DNA of 64,000 bases. Source: Hortaea werneckii. Lineage: Eukaryota > Ascomycota > Dothideomycetes > Mycosphaerellales > Teratosphaeriaceae. The translations under genes and the position numbers were made by a program. Where the stretch lies: NCBI GenBank assembly GCA_037044905.1, contig JBAOKB010000020.1, positions 248,001-312,000 of the forward strand, read 5' to 3'. The notes below the pieces were generated by a model. That model had not been told where the DNA came from. It worked only from the letters and a program-made list of their open reading frames with translations, and searched no databases. How positions within the stretch are numbered: position 1 is the first letter of the stretch; every line of letters starts with the position of its first letter. This document shows positions 12,072 to 23,066 of this stretch, piece by piece.

Positions 12072-12591
12072 GATGGGCTACGTGCGCGTGTGGGCGGTGG
12101 TGGAGCGGATTGGAGTGGAGAGGCAAGGCAATGGGTAGGAGGAAGAAGTGACGTGAAGCAGTTCCTGACCGGGTGCGACGAGCAAGGCGAGCTCCGGAGC
12201 TTGCCGATGCGCGGTGGGAGGCATTAGTCAAATGTTGATGGAGATCCATGAAATGGGAAGCTCCAGGTCTCGGCTTCTCGGAGATGAAGCCAAAGTGATG
12301 GGCGAGAGAGGGCGATCACTCCAACTTGTCCCTCTCGCCTCCTGCTGTACTCTACCACATGCGCCATACATCTTTCAACGAGGTTGTGTACTTTCCTAGC
12401 CGTAATCAACCAATCCACTCATCAATTGTACCCCGTGGACGCGCGCATTCATCTCCAATCACTACACCACGACCGGTAAACGCGAATCAAATGCGCCCAT
12501 CGATATAACATCGCGGGATTATTATGCATCCTGGATTCCCACTCCGAACGCGAATACAACCACCTTCCTCCTCTAGATTGAGGAGGTAGCC
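12072..12591. other. Divergent promoter region
   Basis: This 520-bp region sits between the divergent MLRQ-like gene and erf2 and presumably serves both. No canonical TATA box or repeat was seen. Confidence 0.5.
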
Positions 12592-15315
12592 ATGACCTCC
12601 CATCACCAGAACCAGAACGACTCCGATCGTCCTCTTAGCGAAGCGACCACCTTCCCGGCCTTCCTCGAAACCGACCCTTTCCCTTCCACCGGTCCCGATG
12701 GTCGCCCAACTTCTTCCTCTTCCGCCGTGACAGCCAGTACCGGCGACGAATTAGATGGCAACCATGGTGCTCCTGGCGGTGGTAGCGGCCAAGGGACGTC
12801 TTCCGCCGTGCAAGGTACTACCGGTCCGACCGGCGAACCTGGTCTCCCTCCATCTCGTCCAACAAGCGTCGAGGCTTCCGCAGTGTCATCCCACCCACGC
12901 AGTAGTCTAGGTACGAGGGGCTCCGGAATGGGTGCGCCTCCCAGCTCCCGAAGAGGACTCGCACGGGTTCTGGAAAATCAACATCAAAAGAATGGTGTTA
13001 CTGAATCATCTGGCGCCGAAGGGGTTGGGATGAGCGACTTGAAGTCATCGCAAAGCAACGTGAATCCGAATGCTGGGGCTTCGCGACCCACCAGTGCGAT
13101 GAGTAGAACTCACGTCCCCAGTGTAGCGGCCGGAGCGGGGTTCTTGAGACCCATGAGCAGTCAGAAGTTGCAAGCGCAGCGGGGACAACAGACGGGTAGT
13201 GAAACTGGAGGAAGGCCCATCAGTTCTTTGGCGCAAAACGTGGAAAGGGCGGATGAAGAGGAGGCGGGGCCGAGACCAAGGGGGAGGGAGAGTGAGGAGA
13301 AAAGAAGAAATCGGTATAGTAATGCCTCAGTGCACACGCTGCGGGAAGGCGGTAATGGAACGGGATATGGATATCAGAAATCGGGCGAGGCGGACGACGT
13401 CCCACCAGTGCCTGACAGTCGAGGGACTATCTTCACCGACCGTGATGGTACAAACACCTTCCAGAGCGAAAGCGCACAGGGAGCAGCAATCGCAGGCAGC
13501 GTCGCAAGCGGCGCCAGTACAGCTCCACTCCATCAAAACCGCCCAAACAATAGTCCCCTTCCGCGCCTCGACACCAACAACAACACAGCCGTTCCACCAC
13601 CCAAAAGTCCCGGGAATCGCTCTCTCCGCGCCTCCTTCGGCCTCGGCAGTTCAAAACAACGAACCAACAGCCATAGTCCTCACAATCTCCGACCGACTCC
13701 CAGTCAGCATCACCAACAGCTCCATTCGAATCCTTCCTCACCAATCCCGAACGAGAAACACTCCGCAATCCACCAACCATCCTCCAACTCACGACCTACA
13801 AAGGGTCCCGGCCGAAACAAAGACTACTATGCCGGCAACACCCTTTTCCTTTTCGGCGGTCGCCTCCTAAACACCAAAGCCAAACCCCTCAACACCCTCA
13901 CTTTCCTCCTCACTGCCCTCCCCTGCGGCCTCTTCTTCGGCTTTTCTGCCCCTTGGCTCTGGCACCACGTCTCCCCTGCTCTACCTATCGTCTTCGCGTA
14001 CGTGTGCGCAGTGTGCTTAAGCTCTTTCGGGCACGCGGCTTTTAGCGATCCGGGTATACTACCGAGGAATCTACATCCGCACCCTCCTAATGAGGAGGAA
14101 GAAAGGGATCCGTTGACTGTTGGACCCCCGACGACGGAATGGGTTATGGTCAAGACCTTCCCAGCTTCTCCTGCTGCTTCGTCCACTTCAAGAAGCGGAA
14201 AAGGCGATGGCGGTAGTCGATGGCGAGGCAGAGGCAGAAAATCCACAGACCCCGAACACAACCCCACCGCCACCTCCCACGCCGGCGAAGACGACCCAGC
14301 AACCTCCGCAACCGCCATGGAAGTCCCAACCAAATACTGCAAAACCTGCACTATCTGGCGCCCGCCGCGCGCCCACCACTGTCGGATCTGCGACGCCTGC
14401 CTAGAAACCCAAGACCACCACTGCGTCTGGCTCAACAATTGCGTCGGGCGACGGAACTACCGGTTCTTCTTCGCCTACGTAGCCTCAGCCACCCTACTCT
14501 CCCTGCTCCTGCTGGCCTTCAGCACGACGCACGTCGCCGTCTATGGCGCCCAGAACTCCCTCTCCTTCCGCGAAGCCCTGTCCGGCCGCACCCAAGAACG
14601 TATGGCCTTCGCCATGCTGATCTATTCCATCCTCGCCCTCCCTTACCCCGCCAGTTTATTCGCATACCACGTATTCCTCCTCGCGCGCGGCGAGACGACT
14701 AGGGAGTACCTGAACAGCCATAAGTTCCTCCCCCGCGACCGACACCGGCCTTTCACGCTCGGCGGGAAGTGGACCCGGAATTGGATCGCGGGGCTCTGTC
14801 GGCCCCGGGGTCTGGGGTACTTGGATTTCGGGAAGAAGTGGGAGACGGGGGATGGGAGGTTTGGGTTTTGGGTCGGGAAGAAGGAGCGCAAAGGTCGGAA
14901 TAAAGGGGCGTTTAGTCTGGGCGGGAAGGAGTTGGGAGATGGAGGAGGTGGGGAGAGGGGGTTGGAGGGCGATGTGGAGAAGTTCGGGAATGGGAATGGT
15001 AACGGTGCCAATGGTGGTGCAGGTGGGAGTCATGCGGGAGGCGTGGAAATGAGGAAATTATCCCCTTCTGCCAGCGCTCAGAGATCGGAGAGGAGGAGAA
15101 GGAGAAGGTCTTCCCCGACTAATAATAACAATGTCGGTTCTACTACCCCTGCTGGTTCCGCTTCGCGCAGCGGTAGTAATGCTCCTTCCTCTACCGGCGG
15201 CGGAGGAGGGCTAGCCCACCTCCAACAGGCTTCGAGGAGCTCAGCCGGACTCAGCCTCGGAGGGAGTGGACGTGGTTCCCTTGGCGCCGGGGGTCTGAAT
15301 AGTACGCCCCGGTAA
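12592..15315 (+). CDS. erf2: DHHC palmitoyltransferase Erf2
   Basis: Protein S-acyltransferase. Yeast Erf2 with Erf4 palmitoylates Ras at the ER. Single exon, 907 residues. Residues 1 to about 400 are disordered and rich in Ser, Pro and Gly. The conserved core starts with YAGNTLFLFGGR and two membrane segments (about 430-485, containing SAPWLWHHVSPALPIVFAY), followed by DPGILPRNLHPHPP, which is typical of fungal Erf2. The Cys-rich domain reads KYCKTCTIWRPPRAHHC and ends in the catalytic DHHC at residues 608-611. Then come WLNNCVGRRNYRFF and two further membrane segments. The C-terminal 200 residues are Gly, Ser and Arg rich with no fold recognised. The long tails at both ends make it far larger than yeast Erf2 (359 residues). 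The ATG at 12592 is the first in frame; the core motifs make the identity secure. Confidence 0.93.
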   Translation: MTSHHQNQNDSDRPLSEATTFPAFLETDPFPSTGPDGRPTSSSSAVTASTGDELDGNHGAPGGGSGQGTSSAVQGTTGPTGEPGLPPSRPTSVEASAVSSHPRSSLGTRGSGMGAPPSSRRGLARVLENQHQKNGVTESSGAEGVGMSDLKSSQSNVNPNAGASRPTSAMSRTHVPSVAAGAGFLRPMSSQKLQAQRGQQTGSETGGRPISSLAQNVERADEEEAGPRPRGRESEEKRRNRYSNASVHTLREGGNGTGYGYQKSGEADDVPPVPDSRGTIFTDRDGTNTFQSESAQGAAIAGSVASGASTAPLHQNRPNNSPLPRLDTNNNTAVPPPKSPGNRSLRASFGLGSSKQRTNSHSPHNLRPTPSQHHQQLHSNPSSPIPNEKHSAIHQPSSNSRPTKGPGRNKDYYAGNTLFLFGGRLLNTKAKPLNTLTFLLTALPCGLFFGFSAPWLWHHVSPALPIVFAYVCAVCLSSFGHAAFSDPGILPRNLHPHPPNEEEERDPLTVGPPTTEWVMVKTFPASPAASSTSRSGKGDGGSRWRGRGRKSTDPEHNPTATSHAGEDDPATSATAMEVPTKYCKTCTIWRPPRAHHCRICDACLETQDHHCVWLNNCVGRRNYRFFFAYVASATLLSLLLLAFSTTHVAVYGAQNSLSFREALSGRTQERMAFAMLIYSILALPYPASLFAYHVFLLARGETTREYLNSHKFLPRDRHRPFTLGGKWTRNWIAGLCRPRGLGYLDFGKKWETGDGRFGFWVGKKERKGRNKGAFSLGGKELGDGGGGERGLEGDVEKFGNGNGNGANGGAGGSHAGGVEMRKLSPSASAQRSERRRRRRSSPTNNNNVGSTTPAGSASRSGSNAPSSTGGGGGLAHLQQASRSSAGLSLGGSGRGSLGAGGLNSTPR

Positions 15316-16310
15316 TGAGGGTGACGATAATGCAACTTGCATTCGGGAGTGCCGTCAAATGAGAGATGCAGAGAGGTGTTATCGGGGTGTTGATGGTGGA
15401 TATGGATATACCTTATTATTCTTTCGGCTTTCTTTTCCTTTTATGAATACTTGTATTTTAGTTAGCGGAGGGGTTTGGGGGTTTCTTTCGAGCATATCTC
15501 ACGTAGGGGGATCGGAGGGAAAGACGAGGGGCTTTTCTTTCGTTTTTTCTTTTTCTTTCTTCGCATTGGAGTTCCTTGGGCAAACGATGAGGTTGATAGT
15601 GGACGTTACGGATTAGACTTGTATATATAATAGTCAAACGATTCTTGGTCATGTAATTGGTCTTCCTTTCCTTTCCCTCTGGCTTGAGAGGTAGAATGAT
15701 ACCGGGTCGCTCCTTCAGGGCAGTTATTATACATAAACAAAGTGGGAGAAGAGAACTTGGAAGGCAAGTGTTTTCAAACATGTCAGTCACTGTGGAGATG
15801 CATGCCATGCCATGGATGTTGCCTCCTACTGGCATGCGGGATTGTTGTTTGGGTGACGGGGACGGAAGATGATGATGATTGGATGACCACCAAAGGGGAA
15901 GAGCCTCTATTGTTTACAAGGCATGCATGCTGTCTGAATGGGTACTCTGCTCTTTGGTGATGCTTTTCTCGGTGAGAAAAGTGAGGTCTATAGAACAATG
16001 CGAATTGGAGAAGACTCTAGATTTGATATCCAACTGCTGCCAGGGCTTGGCGAAACGTCCACCGGAACGGACTCTGGGCTTCGCGTCGCGCAAGCGCGTC
16101 CCGCATTGCTCTCTCTCAATTCCACTCAACACGCCTTCGCGACCCGCCTTGTTTGCTACTTCCACTTCCTCGACATCCCCCCGATATTGATCGTTAAGAT
16201 TCCCATTCTTCTCAATCAGCTCGACAAAGCAAGCTCCGCCCGATATCAATCACTTTATCCTATCCATTTAAGCCCTCTCACGCTGTAGTAGTGGACAAAG
16301 ACGCGTCGTC
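15316..16310. other. Intergenic between erf2 and the SET gene
   Basis: This holds the erf2 3' flank and the upstream region of the SET methyltransferase gene, both on the plus strand. It contains T-rich runs near 15520-15560. No gene, repeat array or RNA was recognised. Confidence 0.5.
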
Positions 16311-19300
16311 ATGGCGTCGGCTTCGCCAATCAAGTCTCCAAACACCACCAATACCAACCTCACCCTCTCGAAGAAGAGATCGACATTGACGCGTTCCCAA
16401 TCGACTGATTCCTCCTCCGCGATGAGCAATATCGATGTCTCCGCGGCATTGCAGGCCGCCGCTGCCGCTTCGGACGATAGCAGTGTCCAAGGTGACAACG
16501 ACGACGACGACGACGACCGCGACCCGTTAGAGCCTGAGGCTAGTACCCCGCCGACCAGTCTAGCTGACTCGGGCGGCAGTCAAGGTCGCGGGTCCGGAGT
16601 GAAGATGGGGAAGATGGAACGCGTGGAGGAGCATGTCGAGGCCGAGAGCAGTGGCAGGAAGAGCCGTCGGGCCCGAGCCAGCGGTGTGCGGACGTACAAT
16701 CTCAAGGAGTTGAGTGATGCTCAGCAGCCTCTACCCCCTTCCACCGCGGATGCTTCACAGGCAGGGAACGCGAGGCAGCGAATCGGAGGTAGTGCCACAA
16801 TGGCTTCCCGGAACGTCTCCGGGCTGACGGGGAAGACTTTGGTTTCGGGGGATGAGGAGGATGAGGAAGGGACGCCACTTGCAGGAAGGCTCGAAAAGGC
16901 GTTGGAGATGGAGTGGGAACTTCCTGAGGACGGCGAGGCAGTGGATGACGATTTGGAGAAGATGGGTGTAAGCAAGCCCAAGAGAAGACCAAGCGTTAAA
17001 GAGCGAGTGCGGAAAGGTCTAGGAAAGGTCGGGAGCGTACTTGGTAAGCGTGGAAGGGAGCTGCTCAGTGGAGGGGTTAGAGGAAAGAAAGCAGCCAAAG
17101 CATCTGCATCTACGACGCCGGCCGTTGAGGACGATGGAGCTGTTGGACAGGAAGAGCAAGAGGATTTGCCTCGCTGGAAGAAGCAGCTTGATACCGGCAC
17201 TAAGGGCGTTTTGGATGAGCTCGATCTGGACGCCGAGCTCCCTGCTCCTCCACCGGCGAAGAAGGCACGTACCAGTGGCAAAGCGCCTCTGAAAGAGATA
17301 CCGCAACCACCTGCTGCACCAATTCCGACAGCCAAAGCTCTCACGACGGGGAAGAAGATGAAAAAATGGCAGAAGGAAGGGCTCTACGTCGGGCAAGACC
17401 CGGGTGTAGATCCCTCGGTCCCTCCTTCAAGTCGAAGCAAGAAACTCCAGAAGAAGACAGCCCGTCCCGGCTCCTCTGCCTCGCAATCTGCAGAAGCATC
17501 CTCCGAAGCAAACCTCGCGGGTCTAAGAAAGCCCAACTCTACTCTTCGCCTCCCCATGTTCAGCTACCTCGAGAAGACCCGTCCCTTCACGATCCCCTAC
17601 GACATCTTCGCTCCATCCCTCCGCAAAGGTGACGAGAGACCGCGAGACTGGCACCAGCTGAACAAGAACCGCCTAGTGGGCGAAGCCAAAGACCTCTGGG
17701 AACGTACCGTCAAAGGTCTTCCCCCCAGCCTATGCGTCTGCACCCCTCCCACCGCTCCAGGCGAGCAAGGCTGCGACGAATGCTGCCTCAATCGCGTCAT
17801 GCAATACGAGTGCAACTCAACCAACTGCTCTCTGCCATCGGACCAATGCTCCAATCGCGCCTTCGCCTCCCTCACCACGCGCATCAAACGCGGCGGACCC
17901 TTCGACATCGGCGTCGAAGTCATCAAAACGCCTACCCGCGGCTTCGGCGTCCGCAGCTGTCGCTCCTTCGCCCCGGGCCAGATCATCATGGAATACACCG
18001 GCGAAATCATCACCGAGTCCGAATGCCAGCGCCGCATGCGCGAGGTCTACAAAAACATGCACTGCTACTACCTCATGGAGCTCGAACGGGGGCTGATCAT
18101 CGATGGCACCCGCGGCAGTATGGCGCGGTTCATCAACCATTCGTGCAAACCTAACTGCGAGGTCCGCATGGTCAAAGTCAACGGGACCCCGCGCATGGGC
18201 GTCTTTGCCGGCGAGGATGGGGTGACGACCGGCGAAGAATTGAGCTATGATTACAATTTTGATAACTTCGGGACCGAGCGCCAAGTCTGCTATTGTGGAG
18301 CCCAGGGGTGTAGGGGGTTCCTGTCCAAGAGGTTGAACAAGGAGGAGATGAAGCGGTTGGTTGCAAAGGAGGAGGCGGAGGAGAGGGAGAGGCTGAGGAA
18401 GGTGGCTGAGGAGGAGAGGGAGAGGGAGAAGAGTAGGAAGCAGGCTGGAGGCTCTGGGAGTGAAGAGGCGGGGAAGAGGGATCGAGGGAGTGGGTGGAGG
18501 GGTTGGATTAGTTTGGATGATGCTGAGACGAGGGAGAGGTTGAAGAGGGAGAAGAAGGAGAAGGAGGAAGCGGAGAAGGGTTCCGCGAGGGCTTTGCGTA
18601 TGGCGAGGAGGGCAGGAGGTGGGGATGGGAGTTTACTGTCGACGTCGACGTCGTCTAGGGTAGAGGAGAAAAAGCAGGACGTCCCGAATAAGAGTGGCTC
18701 GAAGAAGCGGGCAAGGACTCTGGATGTCGAGGCGACCACCGCGAGTGCTCCATTGTCTGAGAGACAAGAAGCAGCTCAAGAAGCCGTGCTTCCTTCAATC
18801 GAAGCTCCCTTCCCCGGGAAAGACGACACGGTTTCAGCAGGCAATTTCGGCTCAAACTCGAAAGAGTCTTCTTCCAGCAATGACTCTCATTTCGCGGAAA
18901 CGAAGAGCGAACACCTCAAGAAAGACACAGGCGCAGAACAGCAACGACCTGACGAGGATGTCTCCCACTCACCCAAACGTCGCAAGACCTCCCACGACTC
19001 TAACCGTCCGCTCTCCAGCCGCTCCAAGTTCCACGAGCAGCTCTCTACCGACAATCTCATGGACGGAGGAAAGAAAGTCCAAGACAGCAGATTTGCGGAT
19101 CCGGTCGATCAGTCGAACCTTCTACCTGCGTCCGCAGCGGCGCTCGAGAACTCCCCCGCCCCTGCAGCGGAAGAAGCAATGGAGGAAGAAATCGTCCTCC
19201 ATTCCCCTCCCCGCCCCTCAATTTCCAATGACAACCCCCAGAAAAAGGGTCATGAGCGTGAGAAAGATGAGGACGATGAGTCAGCCACCCGCCCTCTAGT

Positions 19301-19547
19301 ACCTACCGCTGCGAAGGAGACTTCGAAGAAGAGAAAACGGAGTATAGCAGCTGGGAGTGGAGGGTTAGTGGACAAAGCGAAGAAGAGTCTGGGAAAGGCC
19401 GTCAAGGGCGGTTTTGGGACGGGAAGTTTTAAGACTTTTACCGCTTCTGCTGCTACTGTCGGTGATGGAAGCGGTGCGAGTGCTGGAGGGGCCAGTGGGA
19501 AGGCCAAGTTGAAGCAAAGTACGTTGAATTTTGGTCGGAAGGTTTGA
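16311..19547 (+). CDS. ash1: Ash1-type SET-domain histone lysine methyltransferase
   Basis: Nuclear histone methyltransferase. Fungal Ash1 relatives methylate H3K36. Single exon, 1078 residues. Order: a disordered acidic and basic N-terminus (1-470); an AWS Cys cluster from residue 475 (CVCTPP...CDECCLNRVMQYEC...CSNRAF); the SET domain from about 535 with GVEVIKTPTRGFGVRS and EYTGEII, the cofactor motif FINHSCKPNC (Asn609) and YDYNFDNF; and a post-SET zinc loop CYCGAQGCRGF from about 660. A charged coiled stretch and a long disordered tail with basic patches follow. No WW or SRI domain is visible, which argues against Set2 and for Ash1. PHD, bromo and BAH modules of animal ASH1L are also absent, as usual in fungi. 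The extreme C-terminus is KQSTLNFGRKV. Confidence 0.88.
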   Translation: MASASPIKSPNTTNTNLTLSKKRSTLTRSQSTDSSSAMSNIDVSAALQAAAAASDDSSVQGDNDDDDDDRDPLEPEASTPPTSLADSGGSQGRGSGVKMGKMERVEEHVEAESSGRKSRRARASGVRTYNLKELSDAQQPLPPSTADASQAGNARQRIGGSATMASRNVSGLTGKTLVSGDEEDEEGTPLAGRLEKALEMEWELPEDGEAVDDDLEKMGVSKPKRRPSVKERVRKGLGKVGSVLGKRGRELLSGGVRGKKAAKASASTTPAVEDDGAVGQEEQEDLPRWKKQLDTGTKGVLDELDLDAELPAPPPAKKARTSGKAPLKEIPQPPAAPIPTAKALTTGKKMKKWQKEGLYVGQDPGVDPSVPPSSRSKKLQKKTARPGSSASQSAEASSEANLAGLRKPNSTLRLPMFSYLEKTRPFTIPYDIFAPSLRKGDERPRDWHQLNKNRLVGEAKDLWERTVKGLPPSLCVCTPPTAPGEQGCDECCLNRVMQYECNSTNCSLPSDQCSNRAFASLTTRIKRGGPFDIGVEVIKTPTRGFGVRSCRSFAPGQIIMEYTGEIITESECQRRMREVYKNMHCYYLMELERGLIIDGTRGSMARFINHSCKPNCEVRMVKVNGTPRMGVFAGEDGVTTGEELSYDYNFDNFGTERQVCYCGAQGCRGFLSKRLNKEEMKRLVAKEEAEERERLRKVAEEEREREKSRKQAGGSGSEEAGKRDRGSGWRGWISLDDAETRERLKREKKEKEEAEKGSARALRMARRAGGGDGSLLSTSTSSRVEEKKQDVPNKSGSKKRARTLDVEATTASAPLSERQEAAQEAVLPSIEAPFPGKDDTVSAGNFGSNSKESSSSNDSHFAETKSEHLKKDTGAEQQRPDEDVSHSPKRRKTSHDSNRPLSSRSKFHEQLSTDNLMDGGKKVQDSRFADPVDQSNLLPASAAALENSPAPAAEEAMEEEIVLHSPPRPSISNDNPQKKGHEREKDEDDESATRPLVPTAAKETSKKRKRSIAAGSGGLVDKAKKSLGKAVKGGFGTGSFKTFTASAATVGDGSGASAGGASGKAKLKQSTLNFGRKV

Positions 19548-21040
19548 AGGGCGGAGGGTGCGGCACCCCCGTCGTGAGATGGCGTTATATTCGTTTGTAG
19601 TGATATCTTTAGCTGGTTTGAAGTGGATTTTGCACTTGGTTGCGGTTTTTTTTGACGGAGGCTAGATGTCTTTTTCATCTTCTTCTATTTATTCTTCCTT
19701 TGCATTCTCCCATTCCTATTCCCCCTTTTTCTTCTTCTTTTCTTCTTCTTTTTACCGTTTGTGTGTTTCGTTTCTCCACGCGTTTTGCTGTGACACGAGG
19801 ATCTTGCACTTCGGCTACAAAGGTCACGTGTGATGTCCGTGAGGGAGAGGCGGGGTTGCCAACATTCTTCCAAAGTACTAATTCCATGGAAAATATGGAA
19901 TAATTCGTGGTTAATTCTAAGTACCTTCTGAAGGATCCCTGGACTGCTATGGCGTTTAGGATCCAAGTTCTCTATCCCTCTTAGCCACCTTAGCTCGACG
20001 ACTAAGTCTTCTAATGCCATGACAGGGAGCGGCTACTTATCCATTTGAGGAGCTGATCGTCGCTGTGTGACGTCCCTGGCCTGATGGGAGACGCAGGCTG
20101 AGAATCTCTTAGCTCGTTTACGCCCTCACGTGCATCTTTCATGTTGTCCATATCCACACATTCCTCGGCTGGAGAAAGTCGACAATGAATCTCCTCTTCA
20201 TACCAGCGGCGCTTCAATCTGCTGCGAACCAGGATCCCGACAGTATCCAAGCGAAGCACGCTCCACTCTGATCGACAAGGTGGAGAAGGCTTGAGTAACA
20301 TCGGCGTAGGCTTGAATGCGCCTTGTCCACTGCTATACCACTGACGACAAGACTCGCATAAAACTGCTTCGATGTGTTGGAAGTATACACAACTTCAAGA
20401 GCACCGCCAAGGGGTCGTTTGGGACCTATTCAGCCGATTGGCTATCGAAAGCGGAGCACTCCCTGTGTGGAACAATTCGAGACGACAATTCAGACACCAC
20501 GGCCTCGAATATATGAATTTCCCCATGGGACCGGAAGAGCGCGCCTAGACCCCGTCCTAACAGTGACCATTATTCTCAAGTCATTAGCGGCATCACCATG
20601 GTTTGTTATATTCCCTGCGGATGCGAATGTCGTTACAAAATCATCCAAGCGAATGTAGGGCAGGTTCCACGATGACGATCCCCATCTGGCTGATGGAGAG
20701 CCCGACGCTATGCCAGACGACCAATGTATTATGCATGTCTAGATGAAGACGATGTAACACCGGAAGCGCCTTCACATCCCATATGACCTGTAGCAAGTCG
20801 TCAATCGCCAACGACAAGCGCGCTTACGAGGCAAAAAAGATTCTCCGTCCAGCATTTCAGGCAATGGCTCGTGTGTGACTTTTGCAATATATAAGACACC
20901 TCCTCGTCTGCCTCCATCGTAAGTTCAACAGCAGAGGACAAGAAGATTCCTTATTTTCCATCCTGCAACGGTTGATCCGCTGCTCTTTCCAACAGATCAA
21001 AACATATCATACTCTTTTTCTCCAAAGACTTCCTGACACC
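19548..21040. other. Intergenic upstream of the GH7 gene
   Basis: This 1.5-kb region includes the SET gene 3' flank and the GH7 promoter. Two short minus-strand frames at 19685-20301 overlap each other but show no family resemblance. A TATA box is annotated separately. A pyrimidine-rich T-tract lies at 19640-19760. Confidence 0.5.
20888..20895 (+). promoter_or_regulatory. TATA box of the GH7 gene
   Basis: TATATAAG lies 153 nt upstream of the GH7 ATG, a usual distance for a strongly regulated fungal secretory gene with a leader of about 100-120 nt. It is the best TATA match in that flank. Confidence 0.65.
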
Positions 21041-22573
21041 ATGCATCACTCCACCGCGCTGAGCGCGTTGGCCTTCGGTGCCAGCGTCATGGGACAGCAG
21101 GCTGGGACGTCGACCGCTGAGGATCCTCCTTCAATGCCGCTTTCCCGCTGCACCGACTCGGGCTGCACTGAGGAGGACCACTCCGTCACGCTCGACGCCA
21201 ACTGGCGCTGGACGCACAGTGTTGACGGATACACGAATTGTTACACCGGGAACACCTGGGACGACAGCCTTTGCCCGGATGGTAAGGCCAGCCAGCCATT
21301 GCAAGCAATCCCTCAAATTGATAGGGACATGGCTAATATGGAAGACTAGGCGAAACTTGTGCTCAGAACTGTGCTGTTGATGGCGCTGATTATAGCGGCA
21401 CTTATGGCATCTCTTCCCAAAACGGCGCCCTTAGCCTGACTCTCAAGACGGGCAGCAACGTCGGCTCGCGTGTCTATCTTTTGGGCGAGGGTGGTGAGAA
21501 CTATGAGATGTTCGATCTGAGGAACAAGGAGTTTGCTTTCGACGTCGATGTCTCTAGTCTACCATGTGGCGTTAACGGGGCTCTGTATTTCGTCGAAATG
21601 GTAAGTCCTTGCACGGCATGAAAAGATAAACCAAAGCTGACCTGTGAGCTCTAGGACGCTGATGGCGGATTGAGCGAATATGAAAACAACAAGGCTGGTG
21701 CCAAGTACGGTACTGGCTACTGCGATGCTCAGTGCCCGCAAGACATCAAGTACATCAACGGCAAGGTGAGCATTCAATCATAATGACTATCCCAACTCAT
21801 ATCGCTCACGATGTTTACAGGCCAACGTCGAGGACTGGACTCCTAGCGACGGAGACCCGAACTCCGGTACCGGCTCAATGGGATCTTGCTGCAACGAGAT
21901 GGACATCTGGGAGGCAAACAGCATCTCAACGGCCTTGACTCCTCACGTCTGCAAGAAGGACGGCCAGACGGCCTGCGAATCTGACACGGCCTGCGGTGTT
22001 GGCGACGCTCGTAACGACGGCGTTTGCGACAAGGACGGCTGCGACTTCAACCCCTTCCGCATGGGCAACGAGTCTTACTACGGAGACGGGAAGATCGTCG
22101 ACACCTCTGCCAAGATGACTGTCGTCACCCAATTTATCACAGGCGACAACTCCGACACGGGCGAGCTCACCGAGATCAGGCGTATCTACAAGCAGAACGG
22201 CAATGTGATTCAGCAGGCAACCTCCAACGTCGAAGGCGTCTCAGGCAACTCTATCACCGATGACTTCTGCAAGGCCCAGAAGGATGCCTTTGGCGACCCC
22301 ACCTCTTTCGAAAGCCGTGGCGGTCTTTCCGCCATGGGCGATGCCTTCTCGCGCGGCATGGTGCTGGTCATGAGCATTTGGGTCGACTACGCCGCGAACA
22401 TGCACTGGCTCGACGCTCCCTACCCCGAGGATGCCGACAAGAGCAAGCCTGGCGTTGCTCGTGGCACTTGCTCAACGGACAGCGGCGTCCCTGACGACGT
22501 GATCTCCCAGAGTGGCGACGCTACGGTGACTTTCTCTAACATTAAGGTTGGTGCGATTGACAGCACTTACTAG
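21041..22573 (+). CDS. cbh1: Secreted cellobiohydrolase, glycoside hydrolase family 7
   Basis: Extracellular reducing-end cellobiohydrolase that releases cellobiose from cellulose. The exons are 21041-21281, 21350-21600, 21655-21765 and 21821-22573, giving 451 residues. A signal peptide (MHHSTALSALAFGASVMG) is followed by QQAGT. The retaining catalytic motif EMDIWEAN supplies Glu227 (nucleophile), Asp229 and Glu232 (acid/base). Spacing matches Trichoderma Cel7A once the signal peptide is removed. Other family blocks are TNCYTGNTWD, CALYF-like PCGVNGALYFVEMDADGG, the many paired cysteines, RGMVLVMSIWVDYAANMHWLD and the CBH-type ending VTFSNIKVGAIDSTY. The tunnel-loop segments favour a cellobiohydrolase over a GH7 endoglucanase. 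There is no linker and no CBM1; the protein stops at the end of the catalytic domain. Confidence 0.95.
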
Positions 22574-23066
22574 AGGCCCACTAGAGGCCGGAAGGTTAAG
22601 TCGGCAAAGGTTGGAAGGAATGGAAGTGAACGGCCGTGAATAATAAATTGAGGCAGGATGCGCATAGTTGTCTCGATTGGTTCTAGTTGAGACTACGCAA
22701 ATAGAAACACGCATCTCAGTATCGCTATTGCCTCCATCATCAGTCTCAATTTCCTGTCTTGCACTGGTCTGTTGACATCTGGGCAGCAACTGCCAATTCA
22801 CACAATGCGGAGCGAGCATGATTCATTTCTCACGAATCCAGGCTTGAGCAAATCCTGCAAGCATACACAACTATAACCAGCAGTGACAGACAAACAGCAA
22901 ACGAATGAGAGTATGGAAACAGGACATCAAGTGGACCAAGCAACATGTGAGATGTTCGACGACAGTGGCATAAAACCCACGTCCCAAGCGGTCGCTAATC
23001 GTGTTCGAAGCATCGGTCTCAAATATATCTTACCCACAGCTACCACCTCTATCAGCAGCAAACATA
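22574..23066. other. Intergenic between GH7 and the hypothetical gene
   Basis: This holds the GH7 3' flank and the upstream region of the disordered-protein gene. The frame of the latter stays open upstream to 23001, but only via a GTG. Nothing else was recognised. Confidence 0.5.

Noticed and set aside
13199..14438. Two frames of over 200 codons within the erf2 coding region (one on each strand)
   Set aside because: They are fully contained in a secure DHHC gene; compositions are Arg, Pro and Ser biased, as in shadow frames of low-complexity DNA.
16721..18284. Minus-strand frames of 150-207 codons under the SET gene
   Set aside because: They are opposite the AWS/SET coding sequence and have no motifs of their own.
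19685..20301. Two overlapping minus-strand frames that could be read as a frameshifted gene
   Set aside because: Joining them would require an assumed frameshift, and neither part resembles a known protein.
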